Source of the DNA: Bog-473 sp963706555
Lineage (GTDB): Bacteria; Actinomycetota; Acidimicrobiia; Acidimicrobiales; RAAP-2
NCBI GenBank assembly: GCA_963706555.1
Contig: OY970164.1
Coordinates: 1,922,001-1,986,000 of the forward strand
DNA: 64,000 nucleotides
Direction: 5' to 3'
The translations under genes were made by a program, and so were the position numbers. The notes below the pieces were generated by a model. It was not told the DNA's origin. It saw nothing but the letters and a program-made list of their open reading frames with translations, and made no database searches. This document shows, piece after piece, positions 25,473 through 34,545 of the stretch; position 1 is the first letter of the stretch; every line of letters starts with the position of its first letter.

Positions 25473-25592
25473 GGGCCTGCCGGGGCCCGTTGGTCACCGG
25501 CCCGAATTGGCGGCTACGCTGGTGGGCCGTTCGCCGGAGGCCCTCGTGCTGTCCGCGCGCCACCGTTCTGCACCATTTTGAGGAGACCCGTT

Positions 25593-26243
25593 ATGGCCGA
25601 TGTCACCCTTGCCGCCGAAGTGGGGCGCACCCTTGGCTCGCGCGCCACGCGCCGCTTGCGCCGTGAAGGGAAGATCCCCGGCGTGATCTACGGGCACGGC
25701 ACCGACCCGGTGTCGGTCGCCGTCGCCGCCCGCGAGCTCCGGATCGCCCTCAACGGCGAGGCCGGAGCCAACCAGCTGCTCTCGCTCGAGACCGGGACCA
25801 CGACGTATCTCGCCCTGGCCCGTGAGATGCAGCGTCACCCGATCGCACAGACCGTGACACACGTCGACTTCCAGATCGTGCGGCGCGACGAGGTCATCGC
25901 GGCGGATGTGCCCATCGTCCTGGTGGGTGAGGCCCTCGAGGTGCACCACGGGGACGGCCTTGTCGACCAGCAGATGTTCACCCTCGCCATCAGGGCCCGA
26001 CCCGCTGACATCCCGACCTCGCTCGAGGTGGACATCAGCGAGCTCACCATCGGTGCCCAGCTGCGGATCTCGGACCTCACGATGCCGCCCGGTGTCACGA
26101 CTGACATCGATCCCGAAACCGCGATCGCCATCGGGCAACCGCCGCGCGTGGTCACGCTCGAAGCAGAAGCCGAAGAGGGCGAAGAAGGTGCCACGGCGGA
26201 GGCGGCGGCTCCCGCTGCCGACGCGCCGGCCGACGAAGGCTGA
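25593..26243 (+). CDS. rplY: 50S ribosomal protein bL25, long (Ctc) form
   Basis: 216 residues. The N-terminal L25 domain binds 5S rRNA (GKIPGVIYGHGTDPVSV, HVDFQIV near 92). A C-terminal TL5/Ctc domain (about 100-190) follows, then an acidic Ala-rich tail. ATG 25593 follows a TTGAGGAG ribosome site. A TACGCT box near 25514 could be its promoter. Confidence 0.94.
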   Translation: MADVTLAAEVGRTLGSRATRRLRREGKIPGVIYGHGTDPVSVAVAARELRIALNGEAGANQLLSLETGTTTYLALAREMQRHPIAQTVTHVDFQIVRRDEVIAADVPIVLVGEALEVHHGDGLVDQQMFTLAIRARPADIPTSLEVDISELTIGAQLRISDLTMPPGVTTDIDPETAIAIGQPPRVVTLEAEAEEGEEGATAEAAAPAADAPADEG

Positions 26244-26246
26244 GCC

Positions 26247-26870
26247 CTGCGCGGCATCTTCCCCCGCTCCGAGCGACGGGGCACTGCAGCCGACCTGCTG
26301 GTCGTCGGGCTGGGAAATCCAGGGCGCGAATTTGCCGGCACGCTCCACAACGTCGGCGCTGAGGCAGTCGAGCTCCTGGCTGTTAGGGCGGGCGCCAGCC
26401 TGCGTGCCGAGAAGGGCGTGCAAGCCCGGGCGACGCTGACCTCGCTGTGCACCCCCGCCACGAAGGTGGCGCTCGCCGTCCCCACGACCTACATGAACGA
26501 GTCGGGGTTGGCGGTCCGCGGTCTGGCCAAGCGCTACGGGATCGAGGAGCCGTCCTCCATCATCATCGTCCACGACGAGCTCGACCTTCCCCCGGGCACG
26601 GTCAGGGTGAAAGCGGGGGGCGGCCTCGCTGGTCACAACGGACTGCGGTCCTTGCAGGCACATCTGCATTCGACCGACTTCGTACGGGTGCGCATCGGCG
26701 TGGGCAAGCCGCCCAGTGCCACGCAGGGCGCGGCGCATGTGCTCAATCGTCCCCCCAAGGGCGTCCGCACCCTGCTCGAGTCCTCAGTGGCCTTGGCGGC
26801 GGAAACGGTGGAGCACATCGCGTGCGACGGGGTCGAGGCCGCCATGCAGTGGTGCCACTCCTTACCCTGA
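26247..26870 (+). CDS. pth: peptidyl-tRNA hydrolase, non-canonical start
   Basis: Cleaves peptidyl-tRNA to recycle tRNA. Conserved residues are all present: VVGLGNPGREF, catalytic His in LHNVGAE, TYMNESG, HDELDLPPG, and GGLAGHNGLRSL. The coding frame is the same as rplY and begins right after its TGA (26241-26243). No ATG, GTG or TTG occurs before the GNPG motif, so I set the start at CTG 26247 (207 residues). Stop-codon readthrough from rplY is the alternative. The stop lies inside a 17-bp tandem repeat. Confidence 0.9.
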   Translation: MRGIFPRSERRGTAADLLVVGLGNPGREFAGTLHNVGAEAVELLAVRAGASLRAEKGVQARATLTSLCTPATKVALAVPTTYMNESGLAVRGLAKRYGIEEPSSIIIVHDELDLPPGTVRVKAGGGLAGHNGLRSLQAHLHSTDFVRVRIGVGKPPSATQGAAHVLNRPPKGVRTLLESSVALAAETVEHIACDGVEAAMQWCHSLP

Positions 26871-26963
26871 TGAGCCTGTGACCCTGATGAGCCTGTGACC
26901 CTGATGAGCCTGTGCCCCCGATGAGCCTGTGCCCCCGATGAGCCTGTGACCCTGATGAGCCTG
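26865..26963 (+). repeat. 17-bp tandem repeat array
   Basis: Five full units and a 14-nt partial unit of CCCTGATGAGCCTGTGA (26865, 26882, 26899, 26916, 26933, 26950). Units 4 and 5 begin CCCC instead of CCCT and units 3-4 end in C. The first unit supplies the pth stop codon; the array fills most of the pth-mfd gap. Confidence 0.95.
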
Positions 26964-26976
26964 AAGGACGCGCCGG

Positions 26977-26982
26977 TAGTGT
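26977..26982 (+). promoter_or_regulatory. -10 box upstream of the mfd leader ORF
   Basis: TAGTGT ends 7 nt before GTG 26990, placing the likely transcription start at or next to the start codon of a 16-residue leader ORF. Confidence 0.45.
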
Positions 26983-26989
26983 GGACCGG

Positions 26990-27040
26990 GTGACCGGCGA
27001 CCCCCCTCGGCGCGCGTACCCGGAATCCTTCCTCACTTGA
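26990..27040 (+). CDS. possible 16-residue leader peptide of mfd
   Basis: GTG 26990 begins MTGDPPRRAYPESFLT and its TGA overlaps the mfd TTG (TTGA, 27037-27040). With TAGTGT 7 nt upstream it could be translated leaderless and couple translation to mfd, whose TTG lacks a clear Shine-Dalgarno. No homologue is known to me; it may be a coupling device rather than a functional peptide. Confidence 0.4.
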   Translation: MTGDPPRRAYPESFLT

Positions 27041-30000
27041 CCGGTCCGCGCCCCGGCGCGCTCAGCGCCATCGCCTCGCTCCTCCGCACCGACCCGGTCC
27101 TCCCCACTCTCCTCGGCTCGGCCGATGCCACCTTGGCCGTCGCGTTGCCGGCCCAGGCCGTGCTCGTGGCCGCACTGGCGAACTTCACCGAGCGGGCGCC
27201 GATCGTCGTCGTCACGGCCACCGGCGTGGATGCCGACCGGGTGGCCGACGACCTGGCCTGCCTGCTCCCTCGACGAGACGATGAGGGCGCGCCCTCCGAG
27301 GCCACCGTCGGGGCGGTGGGAGGGTCGGTCGCGGTCTTGCCGGCCTGGGAGACATTGCCCTTCGAGCGGGTGAGCCCAGAAGTCGAGACGATGGGCCGCC
27401 GCCTGGCGCTGCTCTGGGGTCTCCGGCATCCCGTGGACGACCCGATGTTCGCCCCGCCCCGGGTGATCGTGGCGCCGATCCGCTCCCTCCTCCAGAGGCT
27501 CGGCCCCATCCCCCCGGATGCGCCGCTGGTCGTGCGCCCCGGCCAGGAGCTTTCGGCCGACGAGCTCCTCGCCAGTCTGGTCGGTGCCGGCTACCGGCGC
27601 GAGCATCAAGTCGAGCACCGAGGAGAGATCGCCGTACGCGGTGGCATCATCGACGTGTTCCCACCCACCTCCGACGTGCCGGTGCGCATCGACCTCTGGG
27701 GTGACGAGGTCGACCGGCTGACCGCCTTCGCGGTCAACGATCAGCGTTCGCAGACGGACCTCGACGCCGCGGTGTTCTTCGGCTGCCGCGAGCTCGTGCC
27801 GACCGCCGAGGTCAGGTCAGCCGCGGCCTCGTTGGTGCGCAGCCAGCCCTGGGGGGTCGGCCAATGGGATCGGCTGGCCGAGGGCGAGACGTTCGACGGC
27901 ATGGAGTCATGGCTGCCCTACGTCCACCCGCACGACGACCTTCTGCCTGACCTGCTTGCGCCAGGCGCACAGGTGGTGCTCGTCGAGCCCCGCCGGATCC
28001 GTGATCGCGCCCTCCAGCTGCTCGACGAGGAGGCGGCACTGGCGGAGACGCTGGCCCTGACCTGGGGGGTGGGCGACGGCTCGCACGAGGCGTTCCCCCG
28101 CCTCCACCTTCCCTTCGAGCGGCTCTTGGAGCACTGCAAGGCGGGCGTGTTGGCCGTCCCGTCGGCCCCGGAGGGACCGGGCACGCAGGCCTTGACGGTA
28201 CGGAGTTTCAGTCCTGTCGCCGGGGACCCGGGCCGCCTGGCGGCCCAGGTGTCGCAGCTGGTCGGCGACGGCTACGCCGTGACGCTCTGCGCCGCCACGA
28301 CGGCGGGTGCGACGCGGTTGTCGACCGTGCTCGCTGAAGAAGGAGTGCATGCCCCGGTCGCCGACGAACGTGGCAACACACCCGGTGCCTTCGTGGTGAC
28401 AGCACCGCTGTCGAGCGGGTTCATCCTTCCCGACTGCAAGGTCGCCGTCCTCTCCGAATCCGACATCACGGGTCGGCGCCTGCCCCATCGACGGGCGCGA
28501 CCCGTGGCGCGCGCCACCGATGGCTTCTTCGACGACCTCGCCGTGGGGAGCTTCGTGGTCCATCGCCAGCACGGCGTCGCCCGGTTCGAAGGCGTCACGT
28601 CCAGGACGATGGGCGGGACGACCCGCGACTATCTGATCCTCCAGTATCGAGGGAGCGATCGGCTCTATCTCCCGGTCGATCAGATCGAGGCCATCACGGC
28701 GTACAGCGGGGGCGAGACCCCGACCCTTTCGAAAATGGGGGGAGCCGACTGGCAACGCACCCGGGCCAAGGCGAGGGCGGCGGCCGGCGAGGTGGCCGAT
28801 GAGTTGGTCGAGCTCTACCGGCGTCGCCTCGCGGTGGAGGGGCATGCCTTCGGGCCCGACACCCCGTGGCAGGCCGAGATGGAGGGCTCCTTCGGATTCG
28901 TCGAGACCGAGGACCAGCTCAAGGCCATCGCCGACGTGAAGGCGGACATGGAGGAGCCCCGGCCGATGGATCGCCTGATCTGTGGTGACGTGGGATTCGG
29001 GAAGACCGAGGTATCGGTGCGGGCGGTCTTCAAGGCGGTGCAGGACGGGGCGCAAGCGGCCGTCCTGGCGCCGACGACGCTGCTGGCCAGCCAGCACGCA
29101 CAGACGTTCGCCGACCGTTACGCCCCGTATCCGGTCCGCGTCGAGCTCTTGAGCCGGTTCCTTTCGCCGGCCCAGCAGAAGAAAGTGGTCGAGGGGCTCG
29201 CCGACGGGAGTATCGACGTCGTGATCGGTACCCACCGGTTGCTGGGTTCCGATGTGGTGTTCAAGCGGCTCGGCCTTCTCGTCGTCGACGAAGAGCAACG
29301 TTTCGGTGTCACCCATAAGGAGGCGGTGAAGCGGTTGGCCGAAGGTGTCGACGTACTGACCCTCACAGCCAGTCCCATCCCGCGCACTCTCGAGATGGCA
29401 CTCACGGGGATCCGTGACCTTTCGATGGTCAACACCCCGCCTGCGGACCGGCGGCCGATCCTCACGTACGTCGGCGAGCATGATCCGGCCGCGATCAGCG
29501 AAGCGCTCCGGCGAGAGCTCTTCCGCGAGGGGCAAGCCTTCTACGTGCACAACCGGGTGTCGGACATCGACGCGGTGGCGCGTCAGGTCCACAGTCTGGT
29601 GCCCGAGGCCCGCGTGGCCGTCGCGCACGGGCAGATGGACGAGGGCAGCCTCGAGACGGTGGTCCTGGACTTCTGGGCGCGTCGCTACGACGTGCTCGTC
29701 TGTACGACCATCATCGAGTCCGGCATCGACATGCCCTCGGTCAACACTCTGATCGTCGACCGGGCCGACCTGTTGGGGCTCGGCCAGTTGCATCAGATCA
29801 GAGGCCGGGTCGGCCGCGGTGGCCAGCGGGCGTACGCCTACCTCTTTCACCCCGCCGATCGGGTGCTCAGCGAACAGGCCTACGAACGGCTGCGGACGAT
29901 CGGCGAGCACACCGAGCTCGGGTCGGGATTCAAGATCGCCATGCGTGACCTGGAGATTCGTGGGTCGGGCAACCTTCTCGGGGCGGATCAATCAGGGCAC

Positions 30001-30564
30001 ATCGCCGCCGTCGGGTACGACCTCTACGTCCAGCTGGTCGCCGAAGCGGTGGCCGAGGCGCGGGGCGAGGCCCGCCCCACGCCGCCCACGGTGGCGCTCG
30101 ATGTCCCGGGTGACGCCCATCTGCCCAAGGAGTACGTGACGGCCGAAGACGCCAGGCTCGAGGCGTACCGCCGTCTGGCGTCGGTGTCGTCGGATGCCGA
30201 CGTCGAGGACATCGGGGCGGAGTGGGCCGACCGCTACGGACCCCTCCCTCCTCCCGCCCTGGGGCTCCTGGCCCTGGCCCGCCTGCGGGTGGCGGCAATG
30301 GCGCGCGGTATCCGCGAGGTCACCATGAGCAGCGTGCGCCCCGGCGGCTCGAAGCAACCCGTGGCGCGGGTGGTGCCGGTGCACCTCGCCGCCAGCGCGG
30401 AAGTCCGGTTGCGGCGTCTCGTGCCCGGCGCCGTCTACCGGGAGGACCAGTCCCAGCTCCTGATTCCAATTCGCCCCGGCGAGCTTCCCGCTGACGTGTT
30501 GCGCGGTCTCCTCGAGGAATTAATCCCCCCGGATGACACCGGGTCTCGTCCGGACAGCTTGTAA
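27037..30564 (+). CDS. mfd: transcription-repair coupling factor
   Basis: 1175 residues. Displaces stalled RNA polymerase and recruits UvrA. UvrB-like module about 30-360 (WETLPFERVSPE), RNA-polymerase-interacting CarD-like domain near 500-570 (VGSFVVHRQHGVARFEG), SF2 helicase with GDVGFGKTEV near 649, DEEQRFG near 750, TASPIPRTL and the RecG/TRG segment GRVGRGGQRAYAYL, then the C-terminal TRCF domain (about 1010-1110). Start TTG overlaps a leader ORF. Confidence 0.96.
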   Translation: MTGPRPGALSAIASLLRTDPVLPTLLGSADATLAVALPAQAVLVAALANFTERAPIVVVTATGVDADRVADDLACLLPRRDDEGAPSEATVGAVGGSVAVLPAWETLPFERVSPEVETMGRRLALLWGLRHPVDDPMFAPPRVIVAPIRSLLQRLGPIPPDAPLVVRPGQELSADELLASLVGAGYRREHQVEHRGEIAVRGGIIDVFPPTSDVPVRIDLWGDEVDRLTAFAVNDQRSQTDLDAAVFFGCRELVPTAEVRSAAASLVRSQPWGVGQWDRLAEGETFDGMESWLPYVHPHDDLLPDLLAPGAQVVLVEPRRIRDRALQLLDEEAALAETLALTWGVGDGSHEAFPRLHLPFERLLEHCKAGVLAVPSAPEGPGTQALTVRSFSPVAGDPGRLAAQVSQLVGDGYAVTLCAATTAGATRLSTVLAEEGVHAPVADERGNTPGAFVVTAPLSSGFILPDCKVAVLSESDITGRRLPHRRARPVARATDGFFDDLAVGSFVVHRQHGVARFEGVTSRTMGGTTRDYLILQYRGSDRLYLPVDQIEAITAYSGGETPTLSKMGGADWQRTRAKARAAAGEVADELVELYRRRLAVEGHAFGPDTPWQAEMEGSFGFVETEDQLKAIADVKADMEEPRPMDRLICGDVGFGKTEVSVRAVFKAVQDGAQAAVLAPTTLLASQHAQTFADRYAPYPVRVELLSRFLSPAQQKKVVEGLADGSIDVVIGTHRLLGSDVVFKRLGLLVVDEEQRFGVTHKEAVKRLAEGVDVLTLTASPIPRTLEMALTGIRDLSMVNTPPADRRPILTYVGEHDPAAISEALRRELFREGQAFYVHNRVSDIDAVARQVHSLVPEARVAVAHGQMDEGSLETVVLDFWARRYDVLVCTTIIESGIDMPSVNTLIVDRADLLGLGQLHQIRGRVGRGGQRAYAYLFHPADRVLSEQAYERLRTIGEHTELGSGFKIAMRDLEIRGSGNLLGADQSGHIAAVGYDLYVQLVAEAVAEARGEARPTPPTVALDVPGDAHLPKEYVTAEDARLEAYRRLASVSSDADVEDIGAEWADRYGPLPPPALGLLALARLRVAAMARGIREVTMSSVRPGGSKQPVARVVPVHLAASAEVRLRRLVPGAVYREDQSQLLIPIRPGELPADVLRGLLEELIPPDDTGSRPDSL

Positions 30565-30576
30565 CATGCGCGGCGC

Positions 30577-31719
30577 GTGAAGCGACTCATTGCTCTTCTC
30601 ATTGTTCTGGCCGGCGGGCTCGCGGCAGCGGCATTCGCCGTGCCGTCGAATGCCGCAACCGTCAACGGCGCTGCTATCTCCCAGGACGAGGTGAACTCCG
30701 ACCTCTCGGCGCTTGCGAACAGTCAGGATTACCAATGCTTTCTCAACGCGGAAGAATTGGTCGGGACCCAGGGCCAGACGGGCCTGCCCCCCGTTGACGG
30801 GGTCGGGCGGCCTACCGGAACCGACGAACACCCGACGGCGAGCACCGCGTTCGCGTCGAACTACGTCGACACGCTGATCGGTCACCAGCTGGTGACCCAG
30901 CTGGCTGCGAAGGAGAGCCTGGAGGTCACCTCGCAGGACGTGAAGACGGCACGCACCCAGTTGGAGGCCCAGATCACCACGATCCTCCAGGACGTGGCCG
31001 GGTCCGCCTACGCCTGCGGCACGGGACCGACGGCTCTCACCGCCGCCGAGATCCTGCGCACCATGCCGAGCTCGTTCATCGAAAGGACCCTGAAGTTCGA
31101 CGCGATCGTGGCGCTGTTCGAAGAACACCAGGCCGGGGTGGGTCCGACGACCGCTGATCTCGAGCGCTACTTCACCGCACACGCGGACCAGTTCGACAAG
31201 GCCTGTTTCACGGTGGCCGAGTACAGCAGCGAGGCCGATGCCCAGGCCGCGGCGGCACAAGTGGCCGCCGGCACGCCGTTCTCCCAGGTCGCATCCCAAG
31301 TGGCGGGCGGTGGACCACAGGGATGCGAGATCCTCTACGGGGTGGCTTCGTCGTTGCCTGCGGGGTCGAACCTCCAGGACCTGCCCCTGAACACCCTTTC
31401 GAGCCCGATTGCCGTCAACGGCAACTACCTCCTGATCGAGATGACCAAGCGGACCCCCACGTCGTTCGACAAAGCGAAGACCGAGGTCCGCGCCGCCGCG
31501 GTGCGGGCGGGGGCGGACAAGGCACGATCGGCGATCAACGCGGCAGAGAGAGTCTCGACGGTGAACGTTGATCCCCGCTATGGCGCTTGGGCGCCGGTGA
31601 AGGCTGAGGTGCTCGTCCCTCCCTCCCCGCCCGTGAGCGACGTGCTCAACGCGGCGGCCAACAAACCGGGCTCTGCGCCGGCCGCGAGCAGCTCGGCGTC
31701 GAGCGGGCTGACCCCGTAG
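30577..31719 (+). CDS. exported SurA-like peptidyl-prolyl isomerase/foldase
   Basis: 380 residues. Sec signal peptide (KRLIALLIVLAGGLAAAAFA, cleavage near residue 27), not a lipoprotein. A SurA-N-like helical part (ATVNGAAISQDEVNSDL, then about 40-190) is followed by a parvulin-like rotamase segment (about 195-300: FTVAEYSSEADAQAAAAQV) and a Ser/Ala-rich tail. It occupies the position of mycobacterial lpqU-type exported genes between mfd and mazG. GTG 30577 is preceded by TAACAT 9 nt upstream. Confidence 0.8.
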   Translation: MKRLIALLIVLAGGLAAAAFAVPSNAATVNGAAISQDEVNSDLSALANSQDYQCFLNAEELVGTQGQTGLPPVDGVGRPTGTDEHPTASTAFASNYVDTLIGHQLVTQLAAKESLEVTSQDVKTARTQLEAQITTILQDVAGSAYACGTGPTALTAAEILRTMPSSFIERTLKFDAIVALFEEHQAGVGPTTADLERYFTAHADQFDKACFTVAEYSSEADAQAAAAQVAAGTPFSQVASQVAGGGPQGCEILYGVASSLPAGSNLQDLPLNTLSSPIAVNGNYLLIEMTKRTPTSFDKAKTEVRAAAVRAGADKARSAINAAERVSTVNVDPRYGAWAPVKAEVLVPPSPPVSDVLNAAANKPGSAPAASSSASSGLTP

Positions 31720-31722
31720 CGG

Positions 31723-33195
31723 GTGGGACGGAGCCGTCCCCGCATCACAGTGGTGGGGCTCGGGCCTGCCGGGCCGGCCTTGCTGACCAACGAAGCGCTC
31801 GACGCTGTGGCCGGCGCCGCGCAGACGTTCCTGCGTACGGCGCGCCATCCGGCGGCCGCGAGCGTGCCGTCGTTCGTGGCGCTGGATCATCTCTATGAGG
31901 CGGCCTCGACGTTCGCCGAGGTCTACGCGACGATCGAAGAGACGTTGGTCGCGGCGGCGATCGCGCACGCCCCCGCGGCGGTCGTCTACGCCGTACCGGG
32001 TTCGCCGCTGATCGCTGAACGCACCGTCGAGCTGTTGCGTGACGATCCGCGGGTGGATCTCACCATCGTTCCCGCTCTGTCGTTTCTCGACCTGGCATGG
32101 GAGCGGCTCGGTATCGACCCGCTCAGCGCGGGGGTCCGGCTGGTCGACGCCGAACAGTTCGTGCCCCAGGTCTCGACCGGGCGCGGGCCTTTTCTGGTCG
32201 CCCAGTGCTGGGCGCGTCAGGTGCTCTCCGACATCAAGCTGTCGCCGCTCTATGACGGGGACGGTCCGGTGCCCGAAGTGGTGATCCTGCACCACCTCGG
32301 CCTGCAGGACGAACAAGTACTCCGCGTCGGGTGGTGGGACCTCGATCGCGCGGTCGAGCCCGATCACCTGACCTCCCTGTTCATTCCCGAGCTCCCCGCG
32401 CGGGCCGCGTTGGACCACGAGATGGCCCGCCTGGAGCTTCTGGTGGCGACCCTGCGCGCGGAGTGTCCCTGGGACCGCGCCCAGACCCACAGCTCGCTCA
32501 TGCCGCATCTGCTCGAAGAGTCCTACGAGGTCCTCGACGCCCTGCGCGAGCTCGCCGTGACTCCTGCCGCGGGCATGGCCGAGGCCGCACAGGGCGATCA
32601 TCTGGCCGAAGAGCTGGGTGACCTCCTCTTTCAGATCGTCTTCCACGCCCGGCTCGCCGAGGAGGAGGGCCTCTTCACGTTGGCTGACGTGGCCCGCGGG
32701 GTCCACGACAAGTTGGTCCACCGGCACCCGCACGTCTTCGCCGACACCGACGCGGCCAGCGCCGAGCAGGTGGTGGCGAACTGGGAGGAGATCAAGAAGG
32801 AGGAAAAGGGTCGGGCCAGCGTGACCGAGGGCATACCCACAGATTTGCCTGCACTGCTGCTCTCCACCAAGTTGCAACGCAAGGCGGTGTCCGTCGGTCT
32901 GCCCGGGCTGGCGGTGACCCCGCCCGATCTCGAGGCGCGCGTCGCCGCACTGACCCGACTGGAGGCAGACCCCGCGGCCGGCAGCGCAGACGCAACGCTG
33001 CGTGGCGAAGGTGGCGGCGGGGAGAATGAGCAACGGGTCGGTGCGGTGCTCTTCGATGTCGCCAATCTGGCGCGTCGTCTCGGCATTGATCCCGAACTGG
33101 CGTTGCGCTGGCGGGCCCTCGCGCTGCGCGACGCGGTGGTGGCACGCGAAACGGCGCCGACGGCCCTCCACATACCCGACACGCGCACCCACTAG
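31723..33195 (+). CDS. mazG: YabN-like methylase domain fused to MazG nucleotide pyrophosphohydrolase
   Basis: 490 residues. The N-terminal SAM/tetrapyrrole-methylase-like domain (about 5-215: ITVVGLGPAGPALLT, YAVPGSPLIAERTVELL) resembles Bacillus YabN. The MazG domain (about 235-345) has ECPWDRAQTHSSL, LLEESYEVLDAL and AEELGDLLFQIVFHARL with the ExxE/ExxD metal ligands. A second, weaker helical segment ends the protein. MazG hydrolyses non-canonical NTPs. It starts 4 nt after the surA-like gene. Confidence 0.92.
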   Translation: MGRSRPRITVVGLGPAGPALLTNEALDAVAGAAQTFLRTARHPAAASVPSFVALDHLYEAASTFAEVYATIEETLVAAAIAHAPAAVVYAVPGSPLIAERTVELLRDDPRVDLTIVPALSFLDLAWERLGIDPLSAGVRLVDAEQFVPQVSTGRGPFLVAQCWARQVLSDIKLSPLYDGDGPVPEVVILHHLGLQDEQVLRVGWWDLDRAVEPDHLTSLFIPELPARAALDHEMARLELLVATLRAECPWDRAQTHSSLMPHLLEESYEVLDALRELAVTPAAGMAEAAQGDHLAEELGDLLFQIVFHARLAEEEGLFTLADVARGVHDKLVHRHPHVFADTDAASAEQVVANWEEIKKEEKGRASVTEGIPTDLPALLLSTKLQRKAVSVGLPGLAVTPPDLEARVAALTRLEADPAAGSADATLRGEGGGGENEQRVGAVLFDVANLARRLGIDPELALRWRALALRDAVVARETAPTALHIPDTRTH

Positions 33196-33243
33196 TCTGG
33201 TGACCCGGTGTCCTACCAGGGCCGACACCGAGGGAGTGACGTT

Positions 33244-34545
33244 GTGAGCGCCATTGAGCACGTGATCGGGCGGGAAGTCCTCGACTCGCGCGGCAACCCG
33301 ACCGTCGAAGCCGAGGTCTTCCTCGACTCCGGGGCGCGGGGCCGCGCGATAGCCCCGTCGGGCGCTTCAACTGGGATGCACGAAGCCGTCGAGTTGCGGG
33401 ACGGTGGTGGCCGTTTCGGCGGCAAGGGTGTCCTCCGGGCGGTGGCCAACGTCAACGGGGACATCGCCGATGCGCTCGAGGGATTGGACGCACTCGACCA
33501 GCGCGGTGTCGATTTCACCCTGATCGATCTGGACGGGACACCGGACAAGGGCAGATTGGGTGCCAACGCGCTGCTCGCGGTGTCCCTGGCCAATGCCAAG
33601 GCGGTCGCGGACGAGCTCGCGCTCCCTCTCTTCCGTTCGATCGGTGGGACCAACGCGCACGCGTTGCCGGTGCCGATGTTGAACGTGCTGAACGGCGGTG
33701 CACACGCGCGCAACTCGATCGACTTCCAGGAGTTCATGTTCATGCCCGTCGGCGCTGCGTCCTTCAGCGAGGCCCTGCGCTGGGGCACCGAGACGTACCA
33801 CGCCCTGCGGGCCGTCCTGGCCGAGCGCGGCCTGGCCACCGCCGTCGGGGACGAGGGTGGATTCGCCCCGGACCTTCCGGCCAACGAGGATGCCGTCAAG
33901 CTACTGGTCGAGGCCATCGAGCTGGCCGGCCGCGTCCCGGGCGAAGAGGTGGCGCTCGCCATGGATCCGGCGACGAGCGAGCTGTGGGACGAGGGCTCCT
34001 ACGTGTTGGCGGGGGAAGGGCGCACGCTGAGTTCGGCCGAGATGGTCGACTATTGGGTGGACCTGGTCGGGCGATTCCCCATCGTTTCCATTGAGGACGG
34101 TATGGCCGAAGAGGACTGGGACGGGTGGGCCGCGCTCACCAAGGCACTCGGGCACAAGGTCCAGCTGGTGGGCGACGACGTGTTCGTGACCAATGTGACC
34201 TTGCTGGAGCGGGGGATACGGGAGGGCGTGGCGAACGCGGTGCTCATCAAGCTCAATCAGATCGGCACCCTGACCGAGACGCTCGAGACGGTTTCGTTGG
34301 CCAACCGTTCGTCGTACCGCGCGGTGATTTCGCATCGTTCGGGCGAGACAGAGGACACGACGATCGCTGATCTCGCCGTGGCCGTCAACGCCGGTCAGAT
34401 CAAGGCCGGCGCACCGGCGCGGTCGGATCGGGTGGCGAAGTACAACCAGTTGCTGCGCATCGAAGAGGACCTCGGTGAGTCGGCCACGTTCCCGGGTCGG
34501 GCCGCTCTGGCCGCGACCAGTGGTGATCTCGGTGTCTCCGGGTAA
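33244..34545 (+). CDS. eno: enolase
   Basis: 433 residues; 2-phosphoglycerate to phosphoenolpyruvate in glycolysis. REVLDSRGNPTVEAEV at residues 11-26, GDEGGFAPDL near 203 (catalytic Glu), SIEDGMAEEDWDGW near 284, LIKLNQIGTLTET near 335 (catalytic Lys) and SHRSGETEDT near 363. I chose GTG 33244 for its GAGGGAG ribosome site. An in-frame GTG at 33208, 9 nt after a TAGTCT box, would add 12 residues as a leaderless form. Confidence 0.97.
   Translation: MSAIEHVIGREVLDSRGNPTVEAEVFLDSGARGRAIAPSGASTGMHEAVELRDGGGRFGGKGVLRAVANVNGDIADALEGLDALDQRGVDFTLIDLDGTPDKGRLGANALLAVSLANAKAVADELALPLFRSIGGTNAHALPVPMLNVLNGGAHARNSIDFQEFMFMPVGAASFSEALRWGTETYHALRAVLAERGLATAVGDEGGFAPDLPANEDAVKLLVEAIELAGRVPGEEVALAMDPATSELWDEGSYVLAGEGRTLSSAEMVDYWVDLVGRFPIVSIEDGMAEEDWDGWAALTKALGHKVQLVGDDVFVTNVTLLERGIREGVANAVLIKLNQIGTLTETLETVSLANRSSYRAVISHRSGETEDTTIADLAVAVNAGQIKAGAPARSDRVAKYNQLLRIEEDLGESATFPGRAALAATSGDLGVSG

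Noticed and set aside
26865..26963. CRISPR array
   Set aside because: Units are contiguous 17-mers with no spacers and no cas genes.
27907..29991. Long minus-strand open frame opposite mfd
   Set aside because: Antisense shadow of a conserved gene with no recognisable domain.
30520..33261. Very long minus-strand open frame opposite the surA-like gene and mazG
   Set aside because: It lies wholly antisense to well-supported genes; its His/Arg/Gly-rich composition is typical of high-GC shadow frames.
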